This document shows, piece after piece, positions 34,170 to 44,522 of a stretch of 64,000 nucleotides of DNA. The stretch's first letter is position 1; the number at the start of each line of letters is the position of its first letter. The translations under genes and the position numbers were made by a program. This DNA is from Dentipellis sp. KUC8613 (lineage: Eukaryota > Basidiomycota > Agaricomycetes > Russulales > Hericiaceae), in the NCBI GenBank assembly GCA_002286715.1, contig NSJX01000012.1, positions 209,916 through 273,915 on the forward strand. The letters run 5' to 3'. The notes beneath the pieces were generated by a model, which was not told the DNA's origin, ran no database searches, and was given only the letters and a program-made list of their open reading frames with translations.

Positions 34170-34992
34170 TCACCGGTAACGGCGAAGGCTGAGAGTGTTG
34201 TGCTTTTTCCAGGTCGCCACCCGAGGCGTGTGGTTGTAGCGGTGACCCTTGCCGAGGCCACGGTTCTGAGAAGGGACGACGTTAACAAAATCAACAGACG
34301 GAAAAACACGGCATGAAGGCTCACCTGCTTGCCGATGCTGGTCAAGCCACGAGCCTCGCGGCGCTTGTGGACGGGTGCGGTGATCCAGTTGATCTTGGGG
34401 TCACGACGAATCTGCGGAAATAGGACATCGGTATGTGAATCAAACAAAGAAGGTATTTTGACATACCGCCTTGTGTTGAGGGTCAACGAGGATGACCTCG
34501 TAGTACTTGTAAACACCGTCCTGGTTGATCCAGTACGAGTTCAAGACACGCAGGTTGCCGCAGCGCCTGCCAACACGCTCCTCCGCAACACTCCTCAGGC
34601 CACGCTGGAACTTGAGGTGGTTGACACCCTGGTGCACAGGCTTGCCGTAGGTAGCACCTGAGAAAAAGTGAGATGGTTTGGGCATAGCGATTGAAAAATC
34701 ACATACCCTTGGGCACATGCTTTTTGCGGTTACCCCTCCTGACACGGACACGGTAGATCACGTAGCCCTGCTTCGCCTTGTAGCCGAGGCGGCGAGCCTT
34801 GTCGGGGCGGGAAGGACGGGATGCGCGGTGGATGACATTCAGCTGACGGTACTCCCAGCAGCTTGAGCAAACGCCTCAGTATACAGCGATATCCAAATGA
34901 CCTCAAGCAACTCACCGAACACGCAGAAGGAAGCGCAGCACATCCGACTGCTTCTTTTTGTACAGCTCTCCGATATATTTGTAGGCACCCAT
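34170..34992 (-). CDS. RPL15: 60S ribosomal protein L15 (eL15)
   Basis: Five exons give a protein of about 204 residues, the usual size. It begins [20 protein letters not shown] and continues [73 protein letters not shown] and [10 protein letters not shown]. The last exon ends [20 protein letters not shown] plus Arg and a TGA at 34170-34172. The four introns are short with clean GT-AG ends: the first after RVR, then after VPKG, after HKA and after GKQ. L15 is a core large-subunit protein contacting rRNA. Codon use is strongly biased, as expected of a ribosomal protein. No snoRNA-like boxes were seen in its introns. Confidence 0.96.
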
Positions 34993-35483
34993 CCTGCAGG
35001 CTAACGAGGTGAATCAGTATGCGTCATCCAGAGTCCAGCATTGACATCCATCGTCTCCAGCCTGCAACAGCCCGTCTTTCGGGACAGAAACCACAGTACA
35101 CGGCCCACAAAACCTCTACGAGCATTCAGAATCGCATACTCACCTCCGACGGTCTTGAAGTTTTGGTCTTGAGGGCCCTGTAGTTAGCGACTGGAACGCG
35201 GATGATAGACACACTCCGTCGGGCCAAAGTTTGTCGGCATTGGCCGGAGTTGCGGCAGGACCCCGAATACCCCTAGGTCAGCCTACACGCCCGGACCGCT
35301 AAACATCACCACAATCAATACTTGCTTCCAGTTTCACCGAAAGACCAGTGTCTTCAACAGGATAAAAAAAACGCGAGCAACAAGATAGTACAAATCCGTA
35401 TTAGATCCTTCGTCGGTAATGCAACATGTCGACTATTCGTACAGGTAGAAAACTCTCGTCCTACATCATGCCTTCCCGCGCGA

Positions 35484-37627
35484 TCATGTCGGCGCTCTGC
35501 CTCCTTCCCTCTCCCTCTTCGACCTGAGCTTCATCCAGGCAGTGACCAGGAACAAAACCCATGCAAATACAATCAGGACAACGCAAGACACTGCGAAGAA
35601 CTTCCCTCTTCTCCTACGCTCGGGCTCGAGTGCTAGATCCTCTTCTGATTCCGCGGCTATCTCGGGACCCTGAAGGTCTGGGTGCTCTAGCGTTTGAGAG
35701 GGCGCAGGCTCGGGATTCGTATTCGCCAGCCAGTGGCGATTAGCAGCTTTGTCGCGTCGATCTAGGTAGGCCAGCAGAATGATACCAATGAACTGCAAGA
35801 CGTTGACGACAAGGAAGCTGAATAATAGACTTTGGTATCGTGCATCTTCGGCTGCATGGTTCTTCGAAGAAATATCCATGATGTTCTTGACCTTAGCATC
35901 CAATGCGATTCCTGCCAATGTCTGCGAAATTGTAGTGCCGGTCTGCTCCAACTAGAAAAGTCTCAATTATTCGATCTAATGAGTACCGAGATGTTCAGAA
36001 CACATACGCTCTTATGGGCCCCGAGTGTGGTCGAGATATATTTGGACTGTACCAGTTGGGGTACAATGACTACGAGAAGCACTGACGCCAAAGTCAGTAG
36101 AAGCCTAGAGTCGTATTGGAGCTACACTTACGGGGCGAATATCCAATACCTGTAGCAAACGATACGATAGCAGGCCATGCGGTATGTGTCGCCGATGGTG
36201 GAAGGACCAGCCATGTATAAGCGAAGAGGGTAAGCAGCGAGGAACAAGCAAATAGCACGATGACGAATGACGGTCGCTTCACTCGATCTATAATGAAACC
36301 AACCTGCGCAACTCAGTATGGTGGTAACAGAAATTTCTTCTGAGTCTTAACTCACAATGGGATATAAGAATATACTGCCGGCGAGAAGGTATGATGCCTG
36401 AGTGCTTGCCTCGGACTCCGGAAGTTGGTAACGGCGTTCGATGATATTCCTGATGTGAAAAGGCGTTGAGCGACCATGTCCAAACTGCATCTTGACCAGA
36501 ACTCACGCAGCAAGATGGGTAAAGGGATGCCATATAGCACCACAAAGAACGTTTACGGCAATATACCTTACAAAATGGCAACGTCAGCATCTCCACGACC
36601 ATTTCTGTATTTTCGAAGAACACGCACGCCCAAAATACATCGCCCAGCTTCGTCAATTCTCGAAGATTGACCTTCTTCTTCTTCGCGACTTTCTCTAACG
36701 CCTCTGCTTCGGACATATCCTGAATAGCAAAACGACGCGCAGCCTCTTGAAGTTCAGGGGCTTCTAACTCCGCTCCTGCACCATCGACAAGCCATGCAGA
36801 CGCGTAGACATAGACTAGATTGATGAGAAAAGATATGGCTCCTAGGGTAGCAGCCGCATAGAAAGGTGCGTGAGGTCCATAGCGTTCCGATAAAGGGTAT
36901 GATGTGCGGGCCGAAATGAAAGAGGCCGCCTTGCCGGCCACAAGCCCCAAGGCCAGCGATAATCCCAAGCCATGAGATCTGAAGAAGCGAACGATGATGG
37001 TCTCCTGTACAACAGCTAACGGACTGACTCCGAGGCCAAATATGAACATTCCGCATGCCATGAGCCGTACGCTCTGCATCAGGTCGCCGATTAGCAGCAA
37101 GCTCAGACCTAATGAACAGTAAGTACACGACAGGTAATAAAGATGGAATCAGAGACCTGAGAAGATCGCGCCTGTAGCAAGTATGCTCGTAAATGTCGTA
37201 CCGAGCCTGCTTGCCATAAGCCCTCCGATGAGCGGTGTCCATGTGCTGTTCAAGCTGAAAGCGGAGACTAGAAGACTAAATTCGGTGTTCGACGTGCCCA
37301 TTTCCCTTGACAGCCTGGATTTCAAGGGTGCGAGAATATAACTCCCACTTCAAGCCGGTAAATAAACCCAGTGCGATGGTATAGAAATGTGAGGACGCAC
37401 TAGTGACTTCCCACACTGAAAAAGCAAGCACATAGCAATGCGAGAACTCGAACGAGAAAGGCGCGAAATCGTAAAGATGGGGGTTGATATACAGCGAGAT
37501 GTCGTGGGGGATATTCCTGGTTCGCATCGTTTCCTAGCAATGGGTGCGATTCATGAGGGCCATCCTCATATGGACCGAGAGCAGACGGCCGAGGACTTGA
37601 TTCCCCGGACACATCCGCTGAGGACAT
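35484..37627 (-). CDS. Major facilitator superfamily transporter, MFSD1-like
   Basis: The ATG at 37627 opens an acidic cytosolic N-terminus (MSSADVSGESSPRPSALG, then an LLG-type dileucine in SHPLLGNDANQ). Predicted helices follow: VLALLCACFFSVGSHYA, SLLVSAFSLNSTWTPLIGG, LLLIGDLMQSVRLMACGMF and LGVSPLAVVQETIIVRFF. Next come GLGLSLALGLVAGKAASFIS, a mid-loop ending KVAKKKKVNLRELTKLG, and six more helices in the second half. The C-terminus has FLVVNVLQFIGIILLAYL and FAVSCVVLIVFAWVLFLVTA, then a basic tail. Twelve helices in two halves fit the MFS. The layout resembles MFSD1, a lysosomal dipeptide uniporter in animals, and the SHPLL motif would suit vacuolar sorting. Substrate and location are inference. 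Confidence 0.8.
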
Positions 37628-37999
37628 GAAGAAAGCGAGGAAGGGCTACAAAAATCGAGAGAGTGAGGGAGAGGGAGGGATGCGAGAAACCATGTGCCGG
37701 CTCATGTGCTGAAGAGCCCCGGGAGGGCAAGTGTGGACAGTCGAGATAGATGTAGAGGCGCAATATGTCCATACCTGCCGCCCCGGCAAAACACGTGTGA
37801 CACTTTGACTAACCATGCAAGAAATCTGCCTTCTATATTTAGCCCAGAACGAACGACGACTCTGGTTTTCTTCTATACCTATTCCCTGGCCATGCAGCAA
37901 CTCTGGCACAGGGAGCACATGCAAACGCAATGCGTTCGCCAAAAGGGCCTTGAACAAAAATTTCTCTAGGCTCGAGGCAAGAGTCGGACACAGGCTCTC

Positions 38000-38235
38000 C
38001 GATATCGTCTCAGGTTAGATGGCCACTCGTCGACAATCTGGTAGCCGTCTTCTCTTCAAGCATGCACCAGGCACGACTGCATGCAGGCACGAGGCTTTCG
38101 GAAAACAACATAGATCGCAAGTTCCGGATCCGACATCCACGTACCAGCAGACGGGAGGAAGCTCGTTGCCTGGAGCTTGGGCGGCTGGTCGAGGCAGGCA
38201 GATGCGTGCCCACGTACGGTAGGTACTGACAGAGA
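38000..38235 (-). pseudogene. Truncated tandem duplicate of the AGTRAP-like gene
   Basis: Read on the minus strand this segment parallels the 3' half of the gene at 38459-39200. It has the donor GTCAGTACCT, a spacer with GCACGCATCTGCCTGC (compare ATGCGCGTCTGCTTGC), and an acceptor CCAG. Then it has GCAACGAGCTTCCTCC (compare GCGCCAACTTTCCTCG) and finally GACGGCTACCAGATTGTCGA (compare GACGGTTATCAGACTGTCGA), encoding DGYQIVDE instead of DGYQTVDE. Several deletions and a TGA break the frame. It is therefore a degraded partial copy lying just downstream of its parent in the same orientation. Confidence 0.6.
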
Positions 38236-38458
38236 GCCTTCAGCCTGTCAAACCAGCATGTAGCTCATGATGGTCATACTGTTATAAGAGACCTGTAATT
38301 TGCGCCCACCCCGATTTATTTCTCGAAGCAGACCGCCACCGCAGATCTGCCTGCCTGCTACTTTCCTCTGGCGACTAGGACATTCTCCGAGCTCAAGTCT
38401 TGGTTCCGATAAACACATAGTATTCCACATTCATCCTAGCCATGAACAAAATTTGGGG

Positions 38459-39200
38459 CTACACTGTCTGGTAGCCTCCAGGTGCTGCGGGAGCGCTGGG
38501 AGCTGAAGGAGGTCCCGGGGGCGCGGGGTTCCTCGACACCTCAGGTTCCCGTTCGTCGACAGTCTGATAACCGTCCCTTGAGGAGGTGAACCCTCCAGGC
38601 ATGGACCAGACTGGAAATTCAGGCGTCAGGCTTGGAAAAAAAGCAGGGGTTTTAAGCGTGCGTACCAGTGGGTCCAGTCAAATCACCTCCTCGAACTCCG
38701 AGCCCCGAGAATTGTGCACCTCGAGAACGAAGCGCACCTGCGAACGCGAGGAAAGTTGGCGCCTGAGGGAAGGGAACTGGTCAACGCAAGCAGACGCGCA
38801 TAGTGCTAATCAAGTACTGACTTTCATGACAAGGATGAGGATCGAAATAAGCCTAATGAGCCAATTCTGCTCATTGCGAATCATCCAGATGATGTCCAGA
38901 ATGGCGGATGCCCCGACCAAAGACGTGAACTAGAAGCCTTTGAGCGCTTTTCTTCACCTAACCAACGACGCGTATAAGGACGTACGACCTGCAGAGACAA
39001 CACTGCTTCCGTGTTCTCCTGTGCATAAATCCCGAAGAGAAATATAGGCAGATTGTACGACGCAGATGCAAACGGGCTAATCACAGCCGCCAACGCCTTG
39101 TAACTGTGTCATTGAAAGTTCTCCACAATACACGGAGAGATGTTTACGGTCTCGGCAAGGACCAGCTTCGACGGGTCGAGGCCTTGAATGAACTCTGCCA
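38459..39200 (-). CDS. AGTRAP-like small multi-pass membrane protein
   Basis: Five exons. Exon 1 (ATG 39200) reads MAEFIQGLDPSKLVLAETVN and, using a GTGTAT donor and a 57 bp intron, joins PPFASASYNLPIFLFGIYAQ. The next exon has TSLVGASAILDIIWMIRNEQ and LIRLISILILVM. The next has APTFLAFAGALRSRGAQFSG. The last has VWSMPGGFTSSRDGYQTVDE and a Pro/Ala-rich tail ending GGYQTV, so GYQTV occurs twice. Three or four helices followed by a cytosolic YQT[VI]D tail resemble the animal angiotensin II receptor-associated protein family: helix with LDII, helix then RSRG or HRERG, then YQTID. That relation is my inference from pattern, not a search. If right, it would act in membrane-protein trafficking. The first junction is the least certain. 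Confidence 0.6.
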
Positions 39201-39529
39201 TAGTTTTTGAGGCTAAACAGAGAATAGGACTCCGGGAGGCAGAAGGGAATGAACGACGGTGTACGGTCTGCCCGAGTGGTGCAGGGTGTTAGAGTGGAGG
39301 AAGGGTATGATGTGAATTTCGACAACGACTGCGGTGACCAACTTGAAGTTGTCCTATTAGTTTACTATACCGTGACCGTGTGATCGGGAAATAATTAAAT
39401 AAAGATATCATATGTAAGTATGTCCGGGTATGGCGCCTAATCGGGAGAATATCCCAGTTTGGCTCGTGCTTCTTTCGGCAGTTCTTGAACTTGCTACTTG
39501 GAGGGTTGGGCGGAGCTCAAGGTCAACCC

Positions 39530-41048
39530 ATGGATCCATTCGATACTGTATATCCTGCCGATTCAACAGAATTTTGCCCTCATCCAGATGCGACAGATAT
39601 CTTTGTCTGCGGCACATACAAGCTCGAGCAGCCCCTCTCCAATGCTGCTGAGGAGAACGAGCTCGAGGAAAACGAGGACGAGGCATTATCAACTCCAAAG
39701 CAAAGCTCGCCGCAAAAAAGGCGAGGAAGATGCTTAGTATTTCAGGTAGATTCGCCCGAAGAATTACGCTTGTAAGCCCCGAGTCGTACGCCGGATTCCC
39801 TTCTCACAACGAGCTGCAGCTCCCAGATCCAAGCCATCGACATGCCGGCCATTTTGGACATGAAATGGTTGGCACTCTGGTCGTGTTCTCCTTCCCGTAT
39901 CTCTAGAATTTTACAGGTGCCATACGACACAAGATCGTCGACCGTTGCTCGCCATTGCTAACGCAGAGGGAGAGGTAACGCTGCATGAATGGGACAAGAA
40001 TCAGGTATTGCATATGCTCTTATCATTCAACTCTTAAATGCTCATATGCGCATACAACAGAGACTACTGGAGCAGACAGGCTCGATCCGCTGTGCGCCGC
40101 CGGATGTCCTGTGTCTCTCGCTCGACTGGTCGAACAGAAGGTTTCCAACGTCGTAGGTTCATCCTGTCGCATTTTGTTCCTTGTTCATTGAAGCAGACAG
40201 CGTCTAGGACGATGGGCTCCCTCGTGGTGTCGCTATCAAATGGGGAAGTTGCATTGCTGGAACCGAATCCAGAGACCGGCCTGCAACTCACCGATACATG
40301 GCATGCCCACGACTTCGAACCTTGGATCGCCGCCTGGGACTACTGGGACCCAAATGTTATCTTCTCAGGTCAGTGGGATTTCATCTGCGGCATGGCATAT
40401 GACGGGTCGCGTCTGATGCTGGCTTCTTCTCAAGGCGGGGACGACCTGAAGCTCAAAATCTGGGACAAGCGGCAAGGCTTCGACACGCCCACCACGGTCA
40501 ACAAAAGGTGCGTACCAAATTTCCCCTGTCTGTCCCCCTTCTCTACTGAGACCCATAAGATTCGATGCTGGCATCACGACAATCCAAAGCCACCCCCATG
40601 TAGAACACATATTCGCAGTCGGGAGGTACGCTTATGCTTATCGACGCGTCGCCCTGTGCCTGATCCACGACGCGGTTCCGTCAGCTACGACAGCACTGTG
40701 CGCTTGTATGACAGGCGCAAGCCATTGACACCGCTCACGGAAGCCGACGTCTCGGGGGGAGCCTGGCGAGTCAAATGGCACCCCGCGCCAAATCGGAACC
40801 ACGATCTGCTCGTAGCATGCATGCACGACAGCTTCAAAATCATCAAATTTCGCGATATCTGGGAACCGGGCCAGCCCAAGACGGCCTCGGGGCAGAATTG
40901 GGAGATCGCGCAGGCGTTCGATAAACACGAGTCGCTCGGTTACGGAGTCGATTGGTCATTTTCGCCCTTGCATGGGCCAGAGCCGGGCAACACCTTGATT
41001 GCAAGCGCATCGTTCTACGACCACGCACTCCATCTCTGGAAAGGCTAG
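39530..41048 (+). CDS. DPH7: WD40 protein Dph7 (diphthine methylesterase)
   Basis: The ATG at 39530 gives MDPFDTVYPADSTEFCPHPD and TDIFVCGTYKL, the characteristic Dph7 start, with an acidic insert before GRCLVFQVDS. Later exons read QAIDMPAILDMKW, LLAIANAEGEVTLHEWDK, MGSLVVSLSNGEVALLEPNP, TWHAHDFEPWIAAWDYW and LKLKIWDKRQG. HPHVEHIFAVGSYDSTVRLYD, GGAWRVKWHPAPN, NHDLLVACMHDSFKIIKF, LGYGVDWSF and LIASASFYDHALHLWKG close the propeller. The GSYD..VRLYD block and the final SFYDH..H.W fit yeast Rrt2/Dph7 and human WDR85. The enzyme removes the methyl ester from diphthine on eEF2 so that Dph6 can finish diphthamide. All seven blades appear present across about five exons. Confidence 0.88.
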
Positions 41049-41184
41049 GAATCTAGTATGGGAGTATTTCAATAATAATAGGTCCAGACAACTGTCGAGA
41101 AGCGTCTTCGTCGTGTATAATATCCAGCTGTAAACGAAAGCTGTTCGTGTCAACCATCCTTGGGGCTATCGTCTATCCGGGAAG

Positions 41185-43078
41185 CTAATATGTAGATGGC
41201 TTGGTATCCTCGCTCCGGTGCTCCGATTCTGGGATTTTGCTCAACTGACCTGGCCGCCGGCCGCCTACGTTTGGCCCCTTCAGGATGTACTCCAAAGTCC
41301 AGCGCGACAGGCCTCGCAGACAATGGGGACGATGAAGGGCTGCTGAAATTAATGTGGTCAAGGACAGTGTGAAGATGGCGCTAAGAGATTGATCAGTCAA
41401 AGCTCCAATAAGCTCGAAAGTCGGGTTCACCTTTCCACCAGGTATGCTCCAAGTCTACCGCCTGGTATCCACCTGTCAGGCAGACACGTACGTATAGCCC
41501 TAGGCATGACGTAGAGGGCCATTTCCCCTCTGCGCCGACGATTCTCCACCCAGATGCTGTTACCGCAAGCTAGACAGCCAGCAAGTATGCAACCATATGG
41601 GCCATCATAGAAATCATGAGAGATATTCGGAAGCAGGCGCGCGATGAGCGTGGTTCGCGTCAGGCATACGGCTGCCCAGATAGAGGAAACGAAGGTAGAT
41701 AGAAATCCTGCGCTTCTGAGGATGCCTAGGAGCAGCCGACTGATTTCGGGTTTGCGGAGAAGGGAGTGGGGGCGCATGAGCAATACAGGGAGGAGATGCA
41801 CCTATGACGTTGGGTCAGCGTCGATCATACCAGCTATAATGCATTGCTTACAGGGATATAAATAGCTAGAGCCTCTAAGAAGGCGTATAATCCCCTTAGT
41901 GTTACATTTTGAGCACAACTTCCTTTGGCGAGATTCCCGTGGACAAGTTCGCAGGGCAAGCCGCCAACACCGTCACGACCGGATACCCCCAAGGCTTTCC
42001 AAGCCTCCGTGGCTGCAGGTCCTCCGTGGCTGGGAAGGAGGCCAGTTGTCCCCCAGGAGGCGGGATAACCTAGGTCTTTAGAAAGTGTGGCCACGATGTC
42101 CGGTTGGAGACGAGTTCCGTGAATATACGACCATTCACCGGTGCGCAAGGCTCGGAGTGCTCCCACCAGCCGCTCGTCGATGTTAGCTAGGGACGATATC
42201 CTTCATGAACTATGAGCATATTTCAGAAAGATACTTAGTGATTGACGAACCACTTGACATACGAACGCGGTAGTCTGTAGTGTGCTTTAGCGGGTCTCGC
42301 AGCAATTGCACGGGAGTGCACACTGTTACCTTTGAGGCTCGTAGAAGAAGCACCACATGATTCTGGGCCATCCGATATACAAGTCAGGACACGGTGGAAC
42401 ATAGAAGCACGTAAAATCGAACCTTGCGCTACTAGCCCAGAAAGCAAATGCATCCAACCTTGTAGTAATTTTATGCCGACGATTTCGTGCATCTTGATGG
42501 TCGACGTGCCTGTAGATCATCTTCTGTGTCCATGCATCGAAGGCACGGACTGACAGTAGCAATGTCAATTCCAAACTCGCTGAAGTCCGCCGGGTGACAC
42601 TGGATTTCGGTGAAGAGGGTATCATTTGAAGGGTTATCGATTTTTCCTTGACAGACCGTGGGCGGAGACGTATGAGCGCGAACGCAAGGAGTGCAGGGAA
42701 TGCATGGAGGAATATTGTTTTGGTCTCCGAATCTAGCGACTTCAGGTATGCTTTGAGCCTTTGAACCCACTTGCGAGGGGGACCGGTGAGGGTATCTGGA
42801 TTCAAGATCCGGTCGTCCTCAAGCTGATTGCACAAGTGCTGGAGAAGGGAACCACCACCAATAGCGGCGGTGATGGCGAAGGAGAACCCAGTGATGCCGA
42901 ACTCGCGACGGAGGATGGAGTAGAGGCCATGCAAGCCTTTCGCGCGGGCTTTCGGAGAGGAAATAAATGATAACAAGGAAGGGCCGAGAGTAAGAGAGAG
43001 GGCAAGGGAGTACGTGCGGATGGCGACCTGAAGGGGGTGGGTATTGGGGAGGGAGAGCAGGTGCGCGCGTAGAGACAT
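41185..43078 (-). CDS. TMEM135-like (peroxisome/mitochondria-associated) membrane protein
   Basis: The ATG at 43078 opens MSLRAHLLSLPNTHPLQVAI, then a long exon with helices SLALSLTLGPSLLSFIS and ITGFSFAITAAIGGGSLLQ (a Gly-rich Tim17-like helix) and a helix around TIFLHAFPALLAFALIRLRP. Downstream exons read MGALRALRTGEWSYIHG, ALGVSGRDGVGGLPCELVHG with SCAQN, and LLMRPHSLLRKPEISRLLLG. They continue with RSAGFLSTFVSSIWAAVCLT, GPYGCILAGCLACGNSIWVE and RRRGEMALYVMPRAIRTCLP. The CE[LI]xHG...SC, HxxPVLL and RRxEMALYVLPRAxR blocks are typical of TMEM135 homologues, which influence peroxisome proliferation and mitochondrial dynamics in animals. The fungal role is inferred. It stops at 41185 and faces DPH7 tail to tail, 136 bp away. 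Confidence 0.75.
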
Positions 43079-43142
43079 TACTGCGAACCGCGAAGGCGAT
43101 CCCAGTATAAGTCTCCCCGCATTAGCACGTGTTTATCCTCCC
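43079..43142. promoter_or_regulatory. 64 bp divergent promoter between TMEM135-like and JAC1
   Basis: The start codons of the two divergent genes are 64 bp apart. The gap holds no classical TATA box, is mixed in composition and includes CACGTG at about 43126-43131. The two transcripts must either overlap at their 5' ends or initiate within this gap. Confidence 0.5.
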
Positions 43143-43912
43143 ATGTCGTTCCTTCGTGCCATCACTCGTGCTCCCCGTCCTCGCCTTTATTCCTCCACCG
43201 CACTGCCCTCTGTATGCCCCGTCTGCCACACGCCCCTTCCCACTCGCCTCCCAGCTTGTCCAAAATGCTTCCACATATCTCCCATCGATTCCAGCCACAA
43301 CTTCTATGAGATCCTCAATGTCCCTTCTCGCCCAAATCCTTTCGTTCTCAATCTTCCCTCGCTTAAGGCTAGTTTCAGACAGGCTCAACGCTCTGTGCAT
43401 CCAGACGTCTGGGCGGTCCATGGACAAGTACGTCTGCTAGCCTCCCCGAGGTGTTCTCTGACATCATCCCTGCATGTAGGATAAAGCGGATATAGCTCGT
43501 AATTTGTCAAGCAAAGTCAACAGCGCTTACAATACCCTCCTCTCACCTCTCTCTCGTATCCAATATATCCTCAAGCAGCGAGGCTTTGCAGTCGGCGAGA
43601 CGGATCAGCTAGAGGATCCTGAGCTCATCGAGGAGATCATGGAAGCAAGGGAAGCCTTGGAAGAAGCGGAGGCACAGAGTGACGTAGACGTGATCCGGGA
43701 GGATAATTCCAGTGTGTCCTTGATCGCCTCTCTATACAGCGGACTCTGACAGGCGAAACGCAGAACGCATCTCGGCGACTATTCAAGACATCGAGGCAGC
43801 CGTCGCATCAGAGGACTGGGAGACAGCCAAGCGTGGGGCGGTCCGCCTGAAGTACTTGCAAGGCATAGACGACGCTGCACACGCCTGGCCAGACCCTCCC
43901 TTTGACCACTGA
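43143..43912 (+). CDS. JAC1: Mitochondrial J-domain co-chaperone Jac1/HscB
   Basis: The ATG at 43143 gives MSFLRAITRAPRPRLYSSTA, a good mitochondrial presequence. A Cys4 module follows (CPVCHTPLPTRLPACPKC), as in HSCB-type proteins of animals and many fungi. The J-domain reads NFYEILNVPSRPNPFVLNLP, LKASFRQAQRSVHPDVW with the essential HPD, and after an intron ARNLSSKVNSAYNTLLSPLS, RIQYILKQRG. The C-terminal HSCB oligomerisation domain contains LEDPELIEEIMEAREALEEA and the last exon SATIQDIEAAVASEDWETAK ending DPPFDH. Jac1 delivers the Isu scaffold to the Ssq1/mtHsp70 system for Fe-S cluster transfer. The frame is open upstream of 43143 without an ATG, so this start is used. Confidence 0.92.
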
Positions 43913-44522
43913 TCAGCGTGTATGATGCAACGAAGACCTGACCCTCAGCTATAGACCAGAGCTACAGTATCGCGGAACTATCCATCGTAATCGAGGTCGG
44001 CTATGATGAGAATTTTCATGCCCTATCATATCATGGTGTATACGAACCTTCATATCAATAATGTGCGACGGTGTATCTGGTTCGCGACCGCCTATTGAAG
44101 GGCAATGTCCTGGTTCTAGGACATCGTATGAGATGTTGAGAGTGCTGGACCGTTATCAGATAAAATTATAAGCCTTACGTCGGAAACTAGCTATCGGGGT
44201 CCCTGCTCTTGGGGCTTTGGATTTCCGCTTCAATTATTAGTTCATTCACCGTCACTGCGTATTCCCGAGTCCTCCGGTCAGCGACAACGATACCGACAAG
44301 GCGTTTGCTCTGAGCGCCATTACACCATACACGCGGCGTCGGCTTCATCCGCGCAGGTTATAGTGAGGACCTCAACGCGCTCCGGGTTCGGTGGAGGCAC
44401 GGAAGGGCGGCCTTGTGAGCTTGTCTTCTAGTCGAGGCGTTCTACCGTTGCGTCCTAGTGTTTTCTTCACTCTAAGTTAGCATCTCATTCTATCGCAATA
44501 CAGGTGGTCTTTCGCTCTTCGT
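43913..44522. other. Intergenic stretch upstream of the helicase gene
   Basis: No frame with a family signature. It holds the 3' end region of JAC1 and the promoter of the helicase; a CT-rich run precedes the start codon at 44523. Confidence 0.4.
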
